Part shown: one piece after another, positions 29,448 to 38,338 of the stretch
How positions within the stretch are numbered: the stretch's first letter is position 1
Layout: every line of letters begins with the position of its first letter
Assembly (NCBI RefSeq): GCF_009496155.1
Contig: NZ_WIJP01000002.1
Span: 131,729-195,728, forward strand
DNA from: Streptococcus mitis
GTDB taxonomy: Bacteria > Bacillota > Bacilli > Lactobacillales > Streptococcaceae
Direction: 5' to 3'
DNA length: 64,000 nt
Notes under the pieces: model-generated
Database searches by the model: none
What the model was told of the DNA's origin: nothing
The model's input: the letters and a program-made list of their open reading frames with translations, nothing else
Position numbers and translations under genes: made by a program

Positions 29448-30644
29448 CTATTTGGCGCTTTTTTGAATCTCAGAATGAACCTTGGTTGGAAGTCCCCACA
29501 ACTTAATAAAGCCAACAGCCGCATCTTGGTCAAAGGTATCCGCACTAGTATAAGTCGCCAAATTTTCATCGTAAAGAGAATTTGGTGATTTCCGAGCTAC
29601 AACCTGAGCACTCCCTTTATAGAGTTTGACTTTTGCAGTCCCATTGACAACTTTTTGAGTTTCTTTAATATAAGCAATCAAGGCTTGCGTAGCTGGACTA
29701 AACCACAAAGCATTATAAATGAGATTTGATAATTCATTTTCTATAATTGGTTTAAAATGAGCCACTTCTCTCACAAGCGTCAAGTCCTCGATTTCCTTAT
29801 GAGCTGTCAGTAAGGTCACTGCCCCTGGACATTCATAGATTTCTCTTGATTTAATCCCAACCAAACGATTTTCCACGTGGTCAATCCGGCCGACTCCATG
29901 TTTTCCAGCTATTTCATTGAGTTTTTGAATCAAATCTGCCAATTTTAACCCTTCTCCATTGAGGGAAACAGGGACACCTTCACTAAACTCAATATCAATG
30001 TACTCTGGCGTATCTGGAGCTTGCTCTGGAGAAGTTGTGATACCAAAGGCTTCTTCTGGAGCCTGATTCCATGGATTTTCCAAAATACCACACTCATTGG
30101 CACGTCCCCAAAGATTTTGGTCAACAGAGTAGGGATTGTCAAGGTCAGCAGGAACAGGCACCCCATTTTCCTTAGCATAGTGAATTTCTTCCTCACGAGA
30201 CCATTTCCATTCACGAACTGGCGCAATCACTTTTAAATTGGGATCCAAGGCTGCAATCGATACTTCAAAACGCACTTGGTCATTCCCCTTACCTGTACAA
30301 CCATGAGCAATTGTAGTCGCTCCTGTCTGATGCGCGATTTCAACCAATTTTTTAGAAATAAGAGGGCGGCTCAAGGCAGATACCAAGGGATACTTTTGTT
30401 CATAATAGGCATGTGACTGAAGAGCCACTAGCACATAATCTGTAGCAAATTCGTCCTTAACATCAATGACATAAGATTCGACTGCCCCAACCTTGAGAGC
30501 CTTATCATGGATGAAATCTAAGTCTTTCCCTTCACCCACATCCATACAAACTGCAACAACATCATAGTCTTTCTTCAGCCAGGTAATAGCAACTGATGTG
30601 TCCAAACCGCCAGAATAGGCCAAAATTACTTTTTCTTTACTCAT
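29448..30644 (-). CDS. argG: ArgG, argininosuccinate synthase
   Basis: A 398-aa enzyme joining citrulline and aspartate with ATP. The PP-loop is [13 protein letters not shown] near the N-terminus, [13 protein letters not shown] binds ATP/citrulline, and the C-terminal oligomerisation helix ends [11 protein letters not shown]. The start at 30644 ([10 protein letters not shown]) follows AAGGAAAAG. It lies directly downstream of a binding-protein gene and upstream of argH. Confidence 0.95.
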   Translation of the reverse strand: MSKEKVILAYSGGLDTSVAITWLKKDYDVVAVCMDVGEGKDLDFIHDKALKVGAVESYVIDVKDEFATDYVLVALQSHAYYEQKYPLVSALSRPLISKKLVEIAHQTGATTIAHGCTGKGNDQVRFEVSIAALDPNLKVIAPVREWKWSREEEIHYAKENGVPVPADLDNPYSVDQNLWGRANECGILENPWNQAPEEAFGITTSPEQAPDTPEYIDIEFSEGVPVSLNGEGLKLADLIQKLNEIAGKHGVGRIDHVENRLVGIKSREIYECPGAVTLLTAHKEIEDLTLVREVAHFKPIIENELSNLIYNALWFSPATQALIAYIKETQKVVNGTAKVKLYKGSAQVVARKSPNSLYDENLATYTSADTFDQDAAVGFIKLWGLPTKVHSEIQKSAK

Positions 30645-30660
30645 GTTCTTTTCCTTCTTT

Positions 30661-31467
30661 CTATTTTTCAATGGACGCTTTAAATGCATCCTCAATGAGT
30701 TTGTCTAATTCCCCAGACTCCTTCAACTTTTGAATGGTTTTATCGACTGCCTCTTTCAATTCCTTGCTATCTTTTTTCATGGCGACCGCGTAGGAATCAT
30801 CTTGCTCTTTTTCAAAATTGAGGTCTGCAATTGCTAAATCAGGATTATTTTCCACAAATCCCTTGGCAACAGGTTCTTCAAAGATAACGGCATCCACTTG
30901 CCCTGACTTTAAATCTGTAATTAAATTCCCATTTTTAGGCAGAGATACGAGGGAAGAATTTTGTAGCAAATCTTTCGCCATCGTCTCTTGAATCGAACCT
31001 TTCTGCGCTCCGACCTTTTTCTGCGCCAAGTCGTTGACAGACTGATAAGTGGCTAAATCAGATTTTTTGACAATGAGCTTATTTTTTGAAGTATAGTAGG
31101 GAATTGAAAAGTCAAACACCTTGCTCCGTTCATCTGTCTTAGAAACACCAGATATGGCAAGATCGGCTTTTCCTGATTGAACACTAGCCAGTACATTGTC
31201 AAAACTCATGGGAGATAGTTCCAATTCGACACCTAGTTCTGTTGCGATAGCCTTGGCTAATTCGATATCTGAACCCACAATCTGATTTTTCCCATCAACC
31301 ACTTTTTGGTATTCAAATGGAGCAAAATCTGGATTGAGGGCTACAACCAATTTTCCTTTGGACTTGATGGCTTCAATTCCAGCCGATTGATTGTTACTAC
31401 AAGCAAATAGTAGGGGGAGCATCACTAAACCAAACATCGTCATCAACACCTTCTTCATCTTATTCAT
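30661..31467 (-). CDS. Amino-acid ABC transporter binding lipoprotein, probably arginine
   Basis: A 268-aa lipoprotein with lipobox LLFAC (C23) and a family-3 solute-binding fold ([54 protein letters not shown]). The start at 31467 (MNKMKKVLM) follows AAGGAGG. Its position 16 nt ahead of argG in one operon suggests that it binds arginine or a precursor. The transporter membrane and ATPase parts are not here. Confidence 0.88.
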   Translation of the reverse strand: MNKMKKVLMTMFGLVMLPLLFACSNNQSAGIEAIKSKGKLVVALNPDFAPFEYQKVVDGKNQIVGSDIELAKAIATELGVELELSPMSFDNVLASVQSGKADLAISGVSKTDERSKVFDFSIPYYTSKNKLIVKKSDLATYQSVNDLAQKKVGAQKGSIQETMAKDLLQNSSLVSLPKNGNLITDLKSGQVDAVIFEEPVAKGFVENNPDLAIADLNFEKEQDDSYAVAMKKDSKELKEAVDKTIQKLKESGELDKLIEDAFKASIEK

Positions 31468-31507
31468 AACAGAGCCTCCTTTATGTTTATTCTTTTTAGT
31501 TGTATAA

Positions 31508-31536
31508 ATAATACTCCTATCCTCATCGTTTGTCAA
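31508..31536 (-). promoter_or_regulatory. Promoter of the binding protein-argGH operon
   Basis: Minus strand TTGACA (31536-31531), 17-bp spacer, TATTAT (31513-31508), followed by TTATACAAC. Confidence 0.75.
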
Positions 31537-31540
31537 GCCT

Positions 31541-31562
31541 AAATTGAAAAATTTTTCAATTT
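31541..31562. promoter_or_regulatory. Perfect 22-bp palindrome upstream of the argGH promoter
   Basis: AAATTGAAAAA and TTTTTCAATTT form a gap-free inverted repeat 4 bp upstream of the -35. This position fits an activator or repressor operator, for example an ArgR-type or LysR-type protein; the factor is not identifiable from sequence. Confidence 0.55.
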
Positions 31563-31673
31563 GAAACAAAAAAACCTAGAAATACTACATAAAAATGTCA
31601 TTCCTAGGCGTATTTATGCTATTTCTCTCTGTGAAGCATGAGTATTCAGTCAGTCAAAAGGAGCTGAATGAAC

Positions 31674-32315
31674 TCATTTCCCCTCGCCCAATTCAATGAT
31701 CCGATGACATTGTTGGGCTACATAAGTATCGTGGGTCACAATAATAACTGTTTTCCCCTCGCGATTCATCTCTAAGAGAAACTTCAAGACCAAATCTCTA
31801 TTTTCAGGATCCAGAGAACCTGTTGGTTCATCGGCTAAAATCAACTGGCTGGGTTTTAAGATGGCTCTAGCAACTGCAATTCGTTGTTGTTCGCCACCAG
31901 ACAACTCGGAAACCTTTTGATGCAAAGTAGCTGGCAAACCTACTCTCTCTAAAATCTCTTCCACCTTTTTGAGCTTGTCTTTCTTAGAAAATTTCACATA
32001 TTTCAGCGCCAGCATGAGATTGTACTCGACCGTTTCATCATCAATCAGGGCAAAATTTTGAAACAGATAAGAGATATGCTCACGGATTATTGTTTGCGAC
32101 TTAGCAGAATTGACCGCTAGATTTGTCTGACCAAAAATCTCATACCGTCCGCTATAATCACCATCTATCAAACCTAATAAATTTAACAAGGTCGACTTAC
32201 CACTGCCACTCTTGCCAACAATGGCAACCAAATCTCCCTGATCAATCCTGAGAGACAAGTGAGCCAAAATCACTTTTCCTCCAATGGTTTTGGTAATATT
32301 TTCTAACTCAATCAT
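31674..32315 (-). CDS. ABC ATP-binding protein, bacteriocin-associated
   Basis: A 213-aa ATPase with Walker A GKSGSGKST (34-42), signature LSGGEQQR, Walker B LILADEPTGSLD and H-loop VIIVTHD. It pairs with the 702-aa DUF1430 membrane protein, which it overlaps by 4 nt. This is the usual two-component exporter/immunity unit found beside lactococcin-972-type bacteriocins. Confidence 0.88.
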   Translation of the reverse strand: MIELENITKTIGGKVILAHLSLRIDQGDLVAIVGKSGSGKSTLLNLLGLIDGDYSGRYEIFGQTNLAVNSAKSQTIIREHISYLFQNFALIDDETVEYNLMLALKYVKFSKKDKLKKVEEILERVGLPATLHQKVSELSGGEQQRIAVARAILKPSQLILADEPTGSLDPENRDLVLKFLLEMNREGKTVIIVTHDTYVAQQCHRIIELGEGK

Positions 32316-34420
32316 AAGATGCCCCCTTTCAATAATTCTACTAGACTTCTTTTCTCCATCCTAGAAGCCAAGACTAGCACAAATAGTATATCCAGACATG
32401 TAAAGCCTGCAAACAGCAGGAGTGGCAAGAGCGCATGGGCAAAGAAAATCAATACTAGAAGAGGGAGACTATAGCCCAACAAGAGCAAAACGAGGAGAGG
32501 GCGGTAGCGATCGACCAGTTTCCACCCCATAAATTTCTTGGTAATGATGTCCCTGCGCTTCAATAAGAAAGTTGTTACTAGTAAGAAGTAGGAAATCATC
32601 ATGCTAAGGAGACCAAACAAAGCAAAGAGTATATTAAGATTTCGAACTGCATCTCGATAAGAATCTACTTTCTCTTGTTGAATGGCTTGAAGCGATGAAA
32701 ATTTTAAATAATTCCCATCTGATAATTTCTCAACTAACTCCGTAATCACTTTTTGATTTTGTTCTGTATTTTCAACTTTCATCGGGTTGTTTAAACCTGT
32801 CGTTGACAAGCGAGTCTTTTCTTCCCACATCATGTCTTGATCATTTACCAGACTAATAATTGGATTGTGGAGATTTTCCTTTCGCTCATTATTATAAGGG
32901 AAGAATGACCAATCTCCTTCATAGTAGGCAATTTCTACATCCATATCTTCTATTGTTTGCTTTTGCTGATCTTCATACCTCAGAGAAAGATAGGCGATGG
33001 ATTTTCCCAAGAACTGATTCTTACCTTCTTGTCCTTTATCACTGGCTGGCATTAAAATAACTTTTTTAGTGCTGTTATCTGGTAACTTGAATCCCTTGCT
33101 CTTTAGAAAATTGCTATTAGCATAGTAAACATCTACCTTATCAGGCAGTTGGTACTGCTGCACTTGTTCTGCTTTGATGACTGGTTTGATAGGAAGACTC
33201 GCACTTCGCACATAATTTACTTGTATTTTTGCTAGCAAATCTTGATAAAATTGGTAGAAATAATCTGTAGATTTCCCTGAACCTGCTAGCTCTTCTTGCC
33301 ACAGGTTATCATTGAGTTGGAAGGTTTCTAAGGTCAAGTAATTCCCTTGGCTTACCCACTGTTGCTGATAAGCAAGTTCTTTGTTTTCTTGTTCTAGACT
33401 TCTGCCTACCCCAATCAGTAAGGCCGTCAGTAAAATAGTTGTCCCTATTTTCATCACATAATTGAAGATGAGACCAAGTTTGACAGATGAAAAACCTTTC
33501 AACATGGAACTAACTGTCATTTTCTGAATCATCAGGTAGGTCAGCCAACTGATGAACAAATACAACTGTAAAAGCAGAAATTGGGATAAGAGTAAACTTG
33601 GGAACAGAAGTTTTGGCCTGTAGTCCAGCACTAAAAATAGTCCCAAGTCAATGACAAGACTTCCACCCAAGAGAAGATAAAAATTAGTCTTTACAAAACA
33701 AGCTAAAATCGCTCCGCTTTGAAAACCAAGTAACTTTTGAACCCCCACTCGTTTCATCTCCATCATCGGCTGATAAACTGTTACTAACACAAGAAGTAAA
33801 ATAGCCAAGACAAAAACAATGGCAGATAAAAGCAAATCTCGATTTATGACTTCCACTGCACTTTTATAGGTAGGCTCTAGCAAAGTAGCCTGGTCTATCT
33901 TGAAAAAATCGCTCCATTTCTGTACAATCCTATCCTTATCCATCTCTTGTGTAGAAGTTATCGTATAGCGACCATTTAAACTACGAGATGTATCCTTGAT
34001 ATAGGTTTGAAAAGTTATAAGCTGAATAGGCTTGACTTTTAGAAAGGTCGGTATCGTACCAAGTTTATTAGAAATTTCTTTATTACTGTAGACTCCTTCA
34101 CCATCTGTGGTAAAATCAAGAGAAGAAATCCCAAACTCTTGGTAGGGGAAGGTATCTTTATCAAAAACACCAGACTTGATTACCTCATCACCACTGTCTG
34201 TTTTGATGATGGAGACTTTGTACTCCTTTGATACATCCTCAAAAAATCGAAGAACAGACGCTGCAGGTTCGTTAATATCTTTCAAATACAAATCCAAAGA
34301 ATCTACAGTCTTTCCCATTTCCCGAATCCGAACCGCTTCACGTGTGTAGTTTACATTAAAAACAAAAAAAGTGGTACACAGCAACAGCAGAAACATACAA
34401 AGATGACTGATTTTTTTCAT
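32312..34420 (-). CDS. DUF1430 bacteriocin-associated integral membrane protein
   Basis: A 702-aa protein with an N-terminal helix (7-24), a large extracytoplasmic domain (about 25-190), a cluster of helices (about 195-340), a second external domain, and a C-terminal block of three or four helices (about 590-690). The topology resembles FtsX/MacB-like permeases and the TIGR01654/DUF1430 family, normally linked to lactococcin 972-like bacteriocins. No such peptide was found upstream (34421-34577), so the natural substrate is unclear. The secreted protein at 35355-35924 is a candidate. Confidence 0.85.
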   Translation of the reverse strand: MKKISHLCMFLLLLCTTFFVFNVNYTREAVRIREMGKTVDSLDLYLKDINEPAASVLRFFEDVSKEYKVSIIKTDSGDEVIKSGVFDKDTFPYQEFGISSLDFTTDGEGVYSNKEISNKLGTIPTFLKVKPIQLITFQTYIKDTSRSLNGRYTITSTQEMDKDRIVQKWSDFFKIDQATLLEPTYKSAVEVINRDLLLSAIVFVLAILLLVLVTVYQPMMEMKRVGVQKLLGFQSGAILACFVKTNFYLLLGGSLVIDLGLFLVLDYRPKLLFPSLLLSQFLLLQLYLFISWLTYLMIQKMTVSSMLKGFSSVKLGLIFNYVMKIGTTILLTALLIGVGRSLEQENKELAYQQQWVSQGNYLTLETFQLNDNLWQEELAGSGKSTDYFYQFYQDLLAKIQVNYVRSASLPIKPVIKAEQVQQYQLPDKVDVYYANSNFLKSKGFKLPDNSTKKVILMPASDKGQEGKNQFLGKSIAYLSLRYEDQQKQTIEDMDVEIAYYEGDWSFFPYNNERKENLHNPIISLVNDQDMMWEEKTRLSTTGLNNPMKVENTEQNQKVITELVEKLSDGNYLKFSSLQAIQQEKVDSYRDAVRNLNILFALFGLLSMMISYFLLVTTFLLKRRDIITKKFMGWKLVDRYRPLLVLLLLGYSLPLLVLIFFAHALLPLLLFAGFTCLDILFVLVLASRMEKRSLVELLKGGIL

Positions 34421-34470
34421 AGAGATACCTCCCGTGAAGAGACGAGGCTAGCTAAAACTAACTTCTAAAT

Positions 34471-34532
34471 AAAACCACACTGTCATTCCAATCTTGAATA
34501 CAATCAAGTTGAAAGAAACACTGTGTGGTTTT
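34471..34532 (-). terminator. Long hairpin upstream of the DUF1430 gene
   Basis: Minus strand AAAACCACAC and GTGTGGTTTT enclose a ~40-nt loop with a second small stem (CTTGATTGTATTCAAG). It probably ends the transcript of the 196-aa gene. Confidence 0.55.
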
Positions 34533-34577
34533 TGAATGTTTGAACGTTCGGAGATTTGTTTTTTAGGCAATTGTCTA

Positions 34578-35168
34578 TCAGAATGTTCGATTATCTGTCA
34601 ATAATCCTAGAAAATCTTGTCGTTTCAAGTCGGAGAAATGTTTGGTAGAAAGACTTCCTTTTTGAAGTCCATCATCTCTAACCTGTAAATAATAGCTATG
34701 TTGGCTTGTTTTAATTGTCAAAAAATCGCCAAATATAAAAACTCTTTTCCAGTTGCGAATCTCAAATTCTTTCATCTCTGATTTTGGAATGCGGATAAGT
34801 CCTTGCCGCAAATCGTGATGATGCTCATTTGTGAAAGTCATCCCATTTCCAAGATTTCTTATCAGTAGTTCATCTGGAGTTACCATCACCAGCGCTATTT
34901 TAGTTAAGAAAATTTCAACTGTTGGTGGTAAAATCGCTAGATTAAACCAAGGGTGTAAGTAGCGATAAGCTAAGAAATAGTTAGGTTCCTCACCCAATCC
35001 TAGTTGTTTATATAAGGTCTTGACCTCACTATCTAACCTCGCTTCAAAAGACACATCCGAATGCGCTTCTTCCTTCTTCTGATTAAAATAACGCATCCAG
35101 ACTAGAAAACCTATAAAGACTATAATAAATATTCCTGATAAGAGATATTTTACATTGTAGTTCATCAC
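34578..35168 (-). CDS. Membrane-anchored protein of unknown function
   Basis: A 196-aa protein with one N-terminal transmembrane helix (about 8-25), a short charged linker (RYFNQKKEEAHSD) and a soluble domain of alternating strands (KIALVMVTPDELLIRNLG; KRVFIFGDFLTIKTSQHSYY) reminiscent of PH-like folds. No family recognised. It lies between the secreted protein gene and the DUF1430/ABC pair on the same strand, which suggests membership of the same bacteriocin-type locus, possibly in immunity; this is inference. Confidence 0.65.
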   Translation of the reverse strand: MMNYNVKYLLSGIFIIVFIGFLVWMRYFNQKKEEAHSDVSFEARLDSEVKTLYKQLGLGEEPNYFLAYRYLHPWFNLAILPPTVEIFLTKIALVMVTPDELLIRNLGNGMTFTNEHHHDLRQGLIRIPKSEMKEFEIRNWKRVFIFGDFLTIKTSQHSYYLQVRDDGLQKGSLSTKHFSDLKRQDFLGLLTDNRTF

Positions 35169-35225
35169 TTAACCTCCTGATTCACGACTTAATCTAACCA
35201 AGATAGGGTAGGGATAACTTATATC

Positions 35226-35331
35226 ATAGTATATTGAAATTAGAACAAGACGTATTGCTTTTTAGAGAATAGCTAAAAAGCAATACGAATATCTTAATTA
35301 CGTTGTATCTTCCTAGTTCAATCTACTATAA
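35226..35331. repeat. RUP-like interspersed repeat
   Basis: About 106 bp with inverted ends TAGTATATTGAAATTAG and CTAGTTCAATCTACTATA, and an inner hairpin ATTGCTTTTTAG/CTAAAAAGCAAT. Length and ends fit RUP, the IS630-Spn1-derived element of pneumococci (identified from memory). Confidence 0.65.
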
Positions 35332-35354
35332 AATACTTTTCCTACTATATCGAA

Positions 35355-35924
35355 CTAAGTTCCCCAACAAGAGATAGCATTTAATGCTACTCCTGCTACA
35401 ACAACAGCTACATTAAATTTAGCTAATTGAGATGGTTTTAATACAGATTTAGCAATACCTTTTATTATATTAACCGCTTCTCCATAATTTTGAGATACCA
35501 AAGCATTTGTTAATAGTTCTATCATATTTCTACCTTGCAGTGCATCCCATATAATTCCACCAAATGGTACGGAATTTATGACTACACAAGCCGCATATGC
35601 TCCTAAATCACGAGTCATACTTGGCAATACATAATTTTCAAAAATAAACTTCCCTTCTAAGCCAATATCTCCTGGTAGTTCTGCCCTTGCTTTTAGAGCA
35701 TAGAAATCAGTTACAACGTATCTCTTTGTAGCCAAATCAACATGTCCAGCTTCCTCTAAATAGAATTTCAAGCTTTCAATCGCCTGTTCTGTCTGCTCTT
35801 GTTCGCTCAAGACAGCAGTTTGTCTTGTTGCTGTTTCAGACGCATAAATGCTATTTCCGACAGAGAAGAGCAATCCAAATATCATAATGAAAACCATACT
35901 TACTTTAATTAATTTATGAGTCAT
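35355..35924 (-). CDS. Secreted protein, putative bacteriocin or toxin
   Basis: A 189-aa protein with a Sec signal peptide (core about 6-24, cleavage near YASE) and a mature part with a helical N-terminal half (SEQEQTEQAIESLKFYLEE). The C-terminal half is hydrophobic and small-residue rich (AYAACVVINSVPFGGIIWDA; FNVAVVVAGVALNAISCWGT). The start at 35924 follows TAGGAG. Its neighbours are a Phr-like peptide and an XRE/TPR regulator upstream, and the DUF1430/ABC pair downstream. In pneumococcus the corresponding position holds a gene annotated as putative bacteriocin (from memory). No domain recognised. Confidence 0.65.
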   Translation of the reverse strand: MTHKLIKVSMVFIMIFGLLFSVGNSIYASETATRQTAVLSEQEQTEQAIESLKFYLEEAGHVDLATKRYVVTDFYALKARAELPGDIGLEGKFIFENYVLPSMTRDLGAYAACVVINSVPFGGIIWDALQGRNMIELLTNALVSQNYGEAVNIIKGIAKSVLKPSQLAKFNVAVVVAGVALNAISCWGT

Positions 35925-36054
35925 TTTACTTCTCCTATTTAAGCTTACAAAAAACAACTATCCTTCAATTTTTAATAAATAAAACAATAAACCTTATAGC
36001 TCATTGGACTCGCCTTCCTTCTATCTCATTTCATTTTAAACAACGAACGTACTC

Positions 36055-36198
36055 TTAACTGGGAGAATAGTACGCTCCTGTATCAATACCTTGAACAACT
36101 AGAGTAGTACTAATAAAACTTCGACTATTACTCAGTAGAATTAGCACAACAAGCAACAGAGATAGCGCTTTCAAATATTCGAATTTTAATTTTCCCAT
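36055..36198 (-). CDS. Phr-like secreted signalling peptide precursor
   Basis: A 47-aa ORF missing from standard lists. The ATG at 36198 follows AAGAAGGTGGCAAG. It has a short basic N-terminus (MGKLKFEYLK), one hydrophobic helix (ALSLLLVVLILLS, 11-23), and a C-terminal tail STTLVVQGIDTGAYYSPS. This is the build of Phr/PapR-type pro-peptides, exported by Sec, trimmed and re-imported to act on TPR regulators. A consensus promoter drives it, and the XRE/TPR regulator is encoded just upstream on the same strand. Which residues form the mature signal is unknown. Confidence 0.7.
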   Translation of the reverse strand: MGKLKFEYLKALSLLLVVLILLSNSRSFISTTLVVQGIDTGAYYSPS

Positions 36199-36220
36199 CT
36201 TGCCACCTTCTTTCACCTAT

Positions 36221-36249
36221 ATTATAAATCAACATATATAAACTGTCAA
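36221..36249 (-). promoter_or_regulatory. Consensus promoter of the Phr-like gene
   Basis: Minus strand TTGACA (36249-36244), 17-bp spacer, TATAAT (36226-36221), 23 nt before the start codon. A perfect sigma-A promoter, so the gene is almost certainly transcribed. Confidence 0.85.
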
Positions 36250-36316
36250 GTAATTAAAGTGAAAAATCATATATTTTTTAAAAAAAGAATTATGGTTATA
36301 TTTTGTGTATGAAGAA

Positions 36317-36442
36317 GATGGTCAAAAACTCAGTTTCAGGATAAAATGAAGTAAATATCCCCATAATAAAACGCATAGTATCAGTTTTTTCAAAACCTGA
36401 TATTATGCATTTTTTGCTTTTAAAGACTTTTTCCCCAGCCTC
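36317..36442. repeat. SPRITE-like repeat, copy 2
   Basis: Similar to copy 1: GGTCAAAAACTCAGTTTCAGG, internal AAAACGCATAGTATCAG paired with CTGATATTATGCATTTT, and the right end TTTTTCCCCAGCCTCATAC. It sits between the XRE/TPR gene and the Phr-like gene and could terminate the regulator transcript. Confidence 0.7.
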
Positions 36443-36455
36443 ATACATTCTCTGA

Positions 36456-37313
36456 CTACTTATCCATCAGATATTGTTCTACCTTGAGTGCCATAACTTC
36501 ATTATTTTCAATTAGATAGAGCACCTTAGCTTTCATATAATAGTCCTTAGCAACAGAGATATCAAGATTTTCTGTTACATTTCCCAACAAACAATATAAA
36601 TCTGCTAGTCTAAAGCTACTATGATACTTGTTACAAAATTCAATCATCTCCAATAATAGCGCTCTGGACTTGTCCATCTCCTCCTGTTTCCAAAGGTGGT
36701 AACAATAATTGTATTTTATTTTGATATACAACTCAATTTGTTCACGTACACTGGTATCGATTTTTGAAAGAGCTACGGAAACCTGTTCATATAGTTGCTC
36801 AAATTTCTCCTTATCCTCATCATAGCCTAAGAAAATCAGCAGGGTATTCAAAATATATAAGTAATCCACTTTATCAATACTAATCCTACTGAGGATATCC
36901 TCTATTTTTGAAATAGCTAGTTTTAATTGATGTTCACATTGATAAGTTAGAATGGCATCTATCCAGTCCAGATAAATCTTTTCATCAAAAGATAAAGAAG
37001 TCTGTTGCTTTCTCTCTCCCTCAAAAGCATATTTCAAAGAGGCATAATCTTGATTTTCCAATAATGTTTCAGACAATCTCTTGAAAGCAGACAAGCCTAG
37101 AAACTCTTTCGAAATTTCTCCTGAAAAGAAATAGTCCATATTTAAGCCCATTTTTTCAGATAATTTATATAACAAATCTGCTCCTGGCATATATTTTCCT
37201 TGTTCCATTCGACTTATCTGAGTTTGTTGGCAAATTCCTTCTGCCAATTCTTTTTGCGACCAGCCCAGCTCTTTTCGCTTATTTTTTAATCTTGTTGCTA
37301 ATAATGCATGCAT
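36456..37313 (-). CDS. XRE/TPR regulator (RRNPP-type)
   Basis: A 285-aa protein with an N-terminal helix-turn-helix (LKNKRKELGWSQKELAEGI, then QISRMEQGKYMPGADLLYKL, about residues 8-62) and a C-terminal array of helical TPR-like repeats to the end. This is the architecture of PlcR, TprA and other RRNPP regulators that bind imported oligopeptides. The start at 37313 follows GGTGG. A Phr-like ORF with its own promoter lies about 260 nt downstream, followed by a secreted protein, so a peptide-controlled circuit is probable. The N-terminus is nearly identical to the partial gene at the left window edge. Confidence 0.85.
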   Translation of the reverse strand: MHALLATRLKNKRKELGWSQKELAEGICQQTQISRMEQGKYMPGADLLYKLSEKMGLNMDYFFSGEISKEFLGLSAFKRLSETLLENQDYASLKYAFEGERKQQTSLSFDEKIYLDWIDAILTYQCEHQLKLAISKIEDILSRISIDKVDYLYILNTLLIFLGYDEDKEKFEQLYEQVSVALSKIDTSVREQIELYIKIKYNYCYHLWKQEEMDKSRALLLEMIEFCNKYHSSFRLADLYCLLGNVTENLDISVAKDYYMKAKVLYLIENNEVMALKVEQYLMDK

Positions 37314-37415
37314 GCTAACCACCACTATTTATATTCTATAAAAACATTATACTACTTTTTTGAGAAGATTATGTCATATTGGCTACACAGTGTGAATAGG
37401 ATTCTAAAAAGGAAA

Positions 37416-37445
37416 GAAAAAAGAGCCATCAAAGGCTCTTTTTCT
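37416..37445 (-). terminator. Terminator of the LysM gene
   Basis: Minus strand GAAAAAGAGCC-TTTGAT-GGCTCTTTTTTC. Confidence 0.85.
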
Positions 37446-37450
37446 ATTTC

Positions 37451-38098
37451 TTAATACCAGCCGTTGTTAAGCCAGAAGTTTTTAGCGGCTGTCCATGAAC
37501 CGTAACGTCCTGCAACATAGGCATCTGCTACACGTTCTTGGTTTTCAGCTGAGTAGTCACCGTTCAAGTATGAATCTGTCAATTGGTAACGTCCGATGTA
37601 ACGTCCGTTTGTAGCTGTGTAGCTACCGCCTGATTCTTTTTGAGCAATCCATTCTTTAGCTTCTGCTTCAGATCCGCTTACAGTTGTAGCTGGTGCTGAA
37701 ACTTCTGTTGAAGCAACTGTTTCTTCTGCTACTGCTTCGCTTGTTACTGGAGTTTCTTCCTCTACCTCTGTAGTTTCTGCCACTGTGGCTGAAACAGTTT
37801 CATCTTGGACAGCTGGTGCTGCATAAGTAGTTGGCGCTGGTGTTGCAGCAGGCGCTACAGGGCCATCGATAACCAACTCTTGACCAACATAAATCAAATG
37901 AATGTTGTCAATGTGGTTGTTTTCTGCCAATTTCTCAACAGTTGTGTTGTGAGTTTCAGCGATTTCTGAAAGTGTATCACCCTCTTTAACAGTGTAAGTT
38001 GATGATTCTTGAGCAGATACAAATGATGGAGCAAATACTGCAAACAAGGCAGCTACTCCTGCAAGAGTTGTTTTAATCTTTTTAGTTGTTGATTTCAT
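37451..38098 (-). CDS. Secreted LysM protein with transglycosylase-like C-terminus
   Basis: A 215-aa cell-wall protein. The signal peptide ends near VSAQ (29-30). A single LysM domain follows (YTVKEGDTLSEIAETHNTTV, about 35-77) for peptidoglycan binding. A long Ala/Thr/Val/Glu-rich linker (about 80-145) leads to a C-terminal domain with AKEWIAQKESGGSYTATNGR, IGRYQLTDSYL and NFWLNNGWY, similar to lysozyme/transglycosylase-like resuscitation factors; E at WIAQKESGG is the candidate catalytic acid. Homologues in pneumococcus belong to the WalRK cell-wall regulon (from memory); no clear WalR box was confirmed here. Confidence 0.87.
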   Translation of the reverse strand: MKSTTKKIKTTLAGVAALFAVFAPSFVSAQESSTYTVKEGDTLSEIAETHNTTVEKLAENNHIDNIHLIYVGQELVIDGPVAPAATPAPTTYAAPAVQDETVSATVAETTEVEEETPVTSEAVAEETVASTEVSAPATTVSGSEAEAKEWIAQKESGGSYTATNGRYIGRYQLTDSYLNGDYSAENQERVADAYVAGRYGSWTAAKNFWLNNGWY

Positions 38099-38302
38099 AT
38101 TTGAAAATTCTCCTTCTTTCTATAGTTCTATCATACCCTTTAAATATTACCGTTTCTTGACACTTTTATGTAGAAATATTACAAAATTATTTTTTATTTC
38201 TCCAAACAAGCTATTTTTTGTCATAAAAGTCGCTATTTTATGCTGTTTTTGGCATTAAAAAGGTTTTCATCCGCAATTAAAGTCAAGACCCTCATTCTTT
38301 GA

Positions 38303-38308
38303 TATAAT
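38303..38308 (+). promoter_or_regulatory. -10 of the serine dehydratase operon
   Basis: TATAAT, 30 nt before the sdaAB start. The -35 is not evident. Confidence 0.5.
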
Positions 38309-38338
38309 AGAGATAAGAATTTTTATAAGGGGAAACTG

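Noticed and set aside
34421-34577. Lactococcin-972-like peptide expected upstream of the DUF1430 gene
   Set aside because: The interval holds only a long hairpin; no signal-peptide ORF of the right type is present.
38100-38250. WalR box upstream of the LysM gene
   Set aside because: TGTAATATTTCTACATA is only a partial match to the two-half-site consensus; not strong enough to list.
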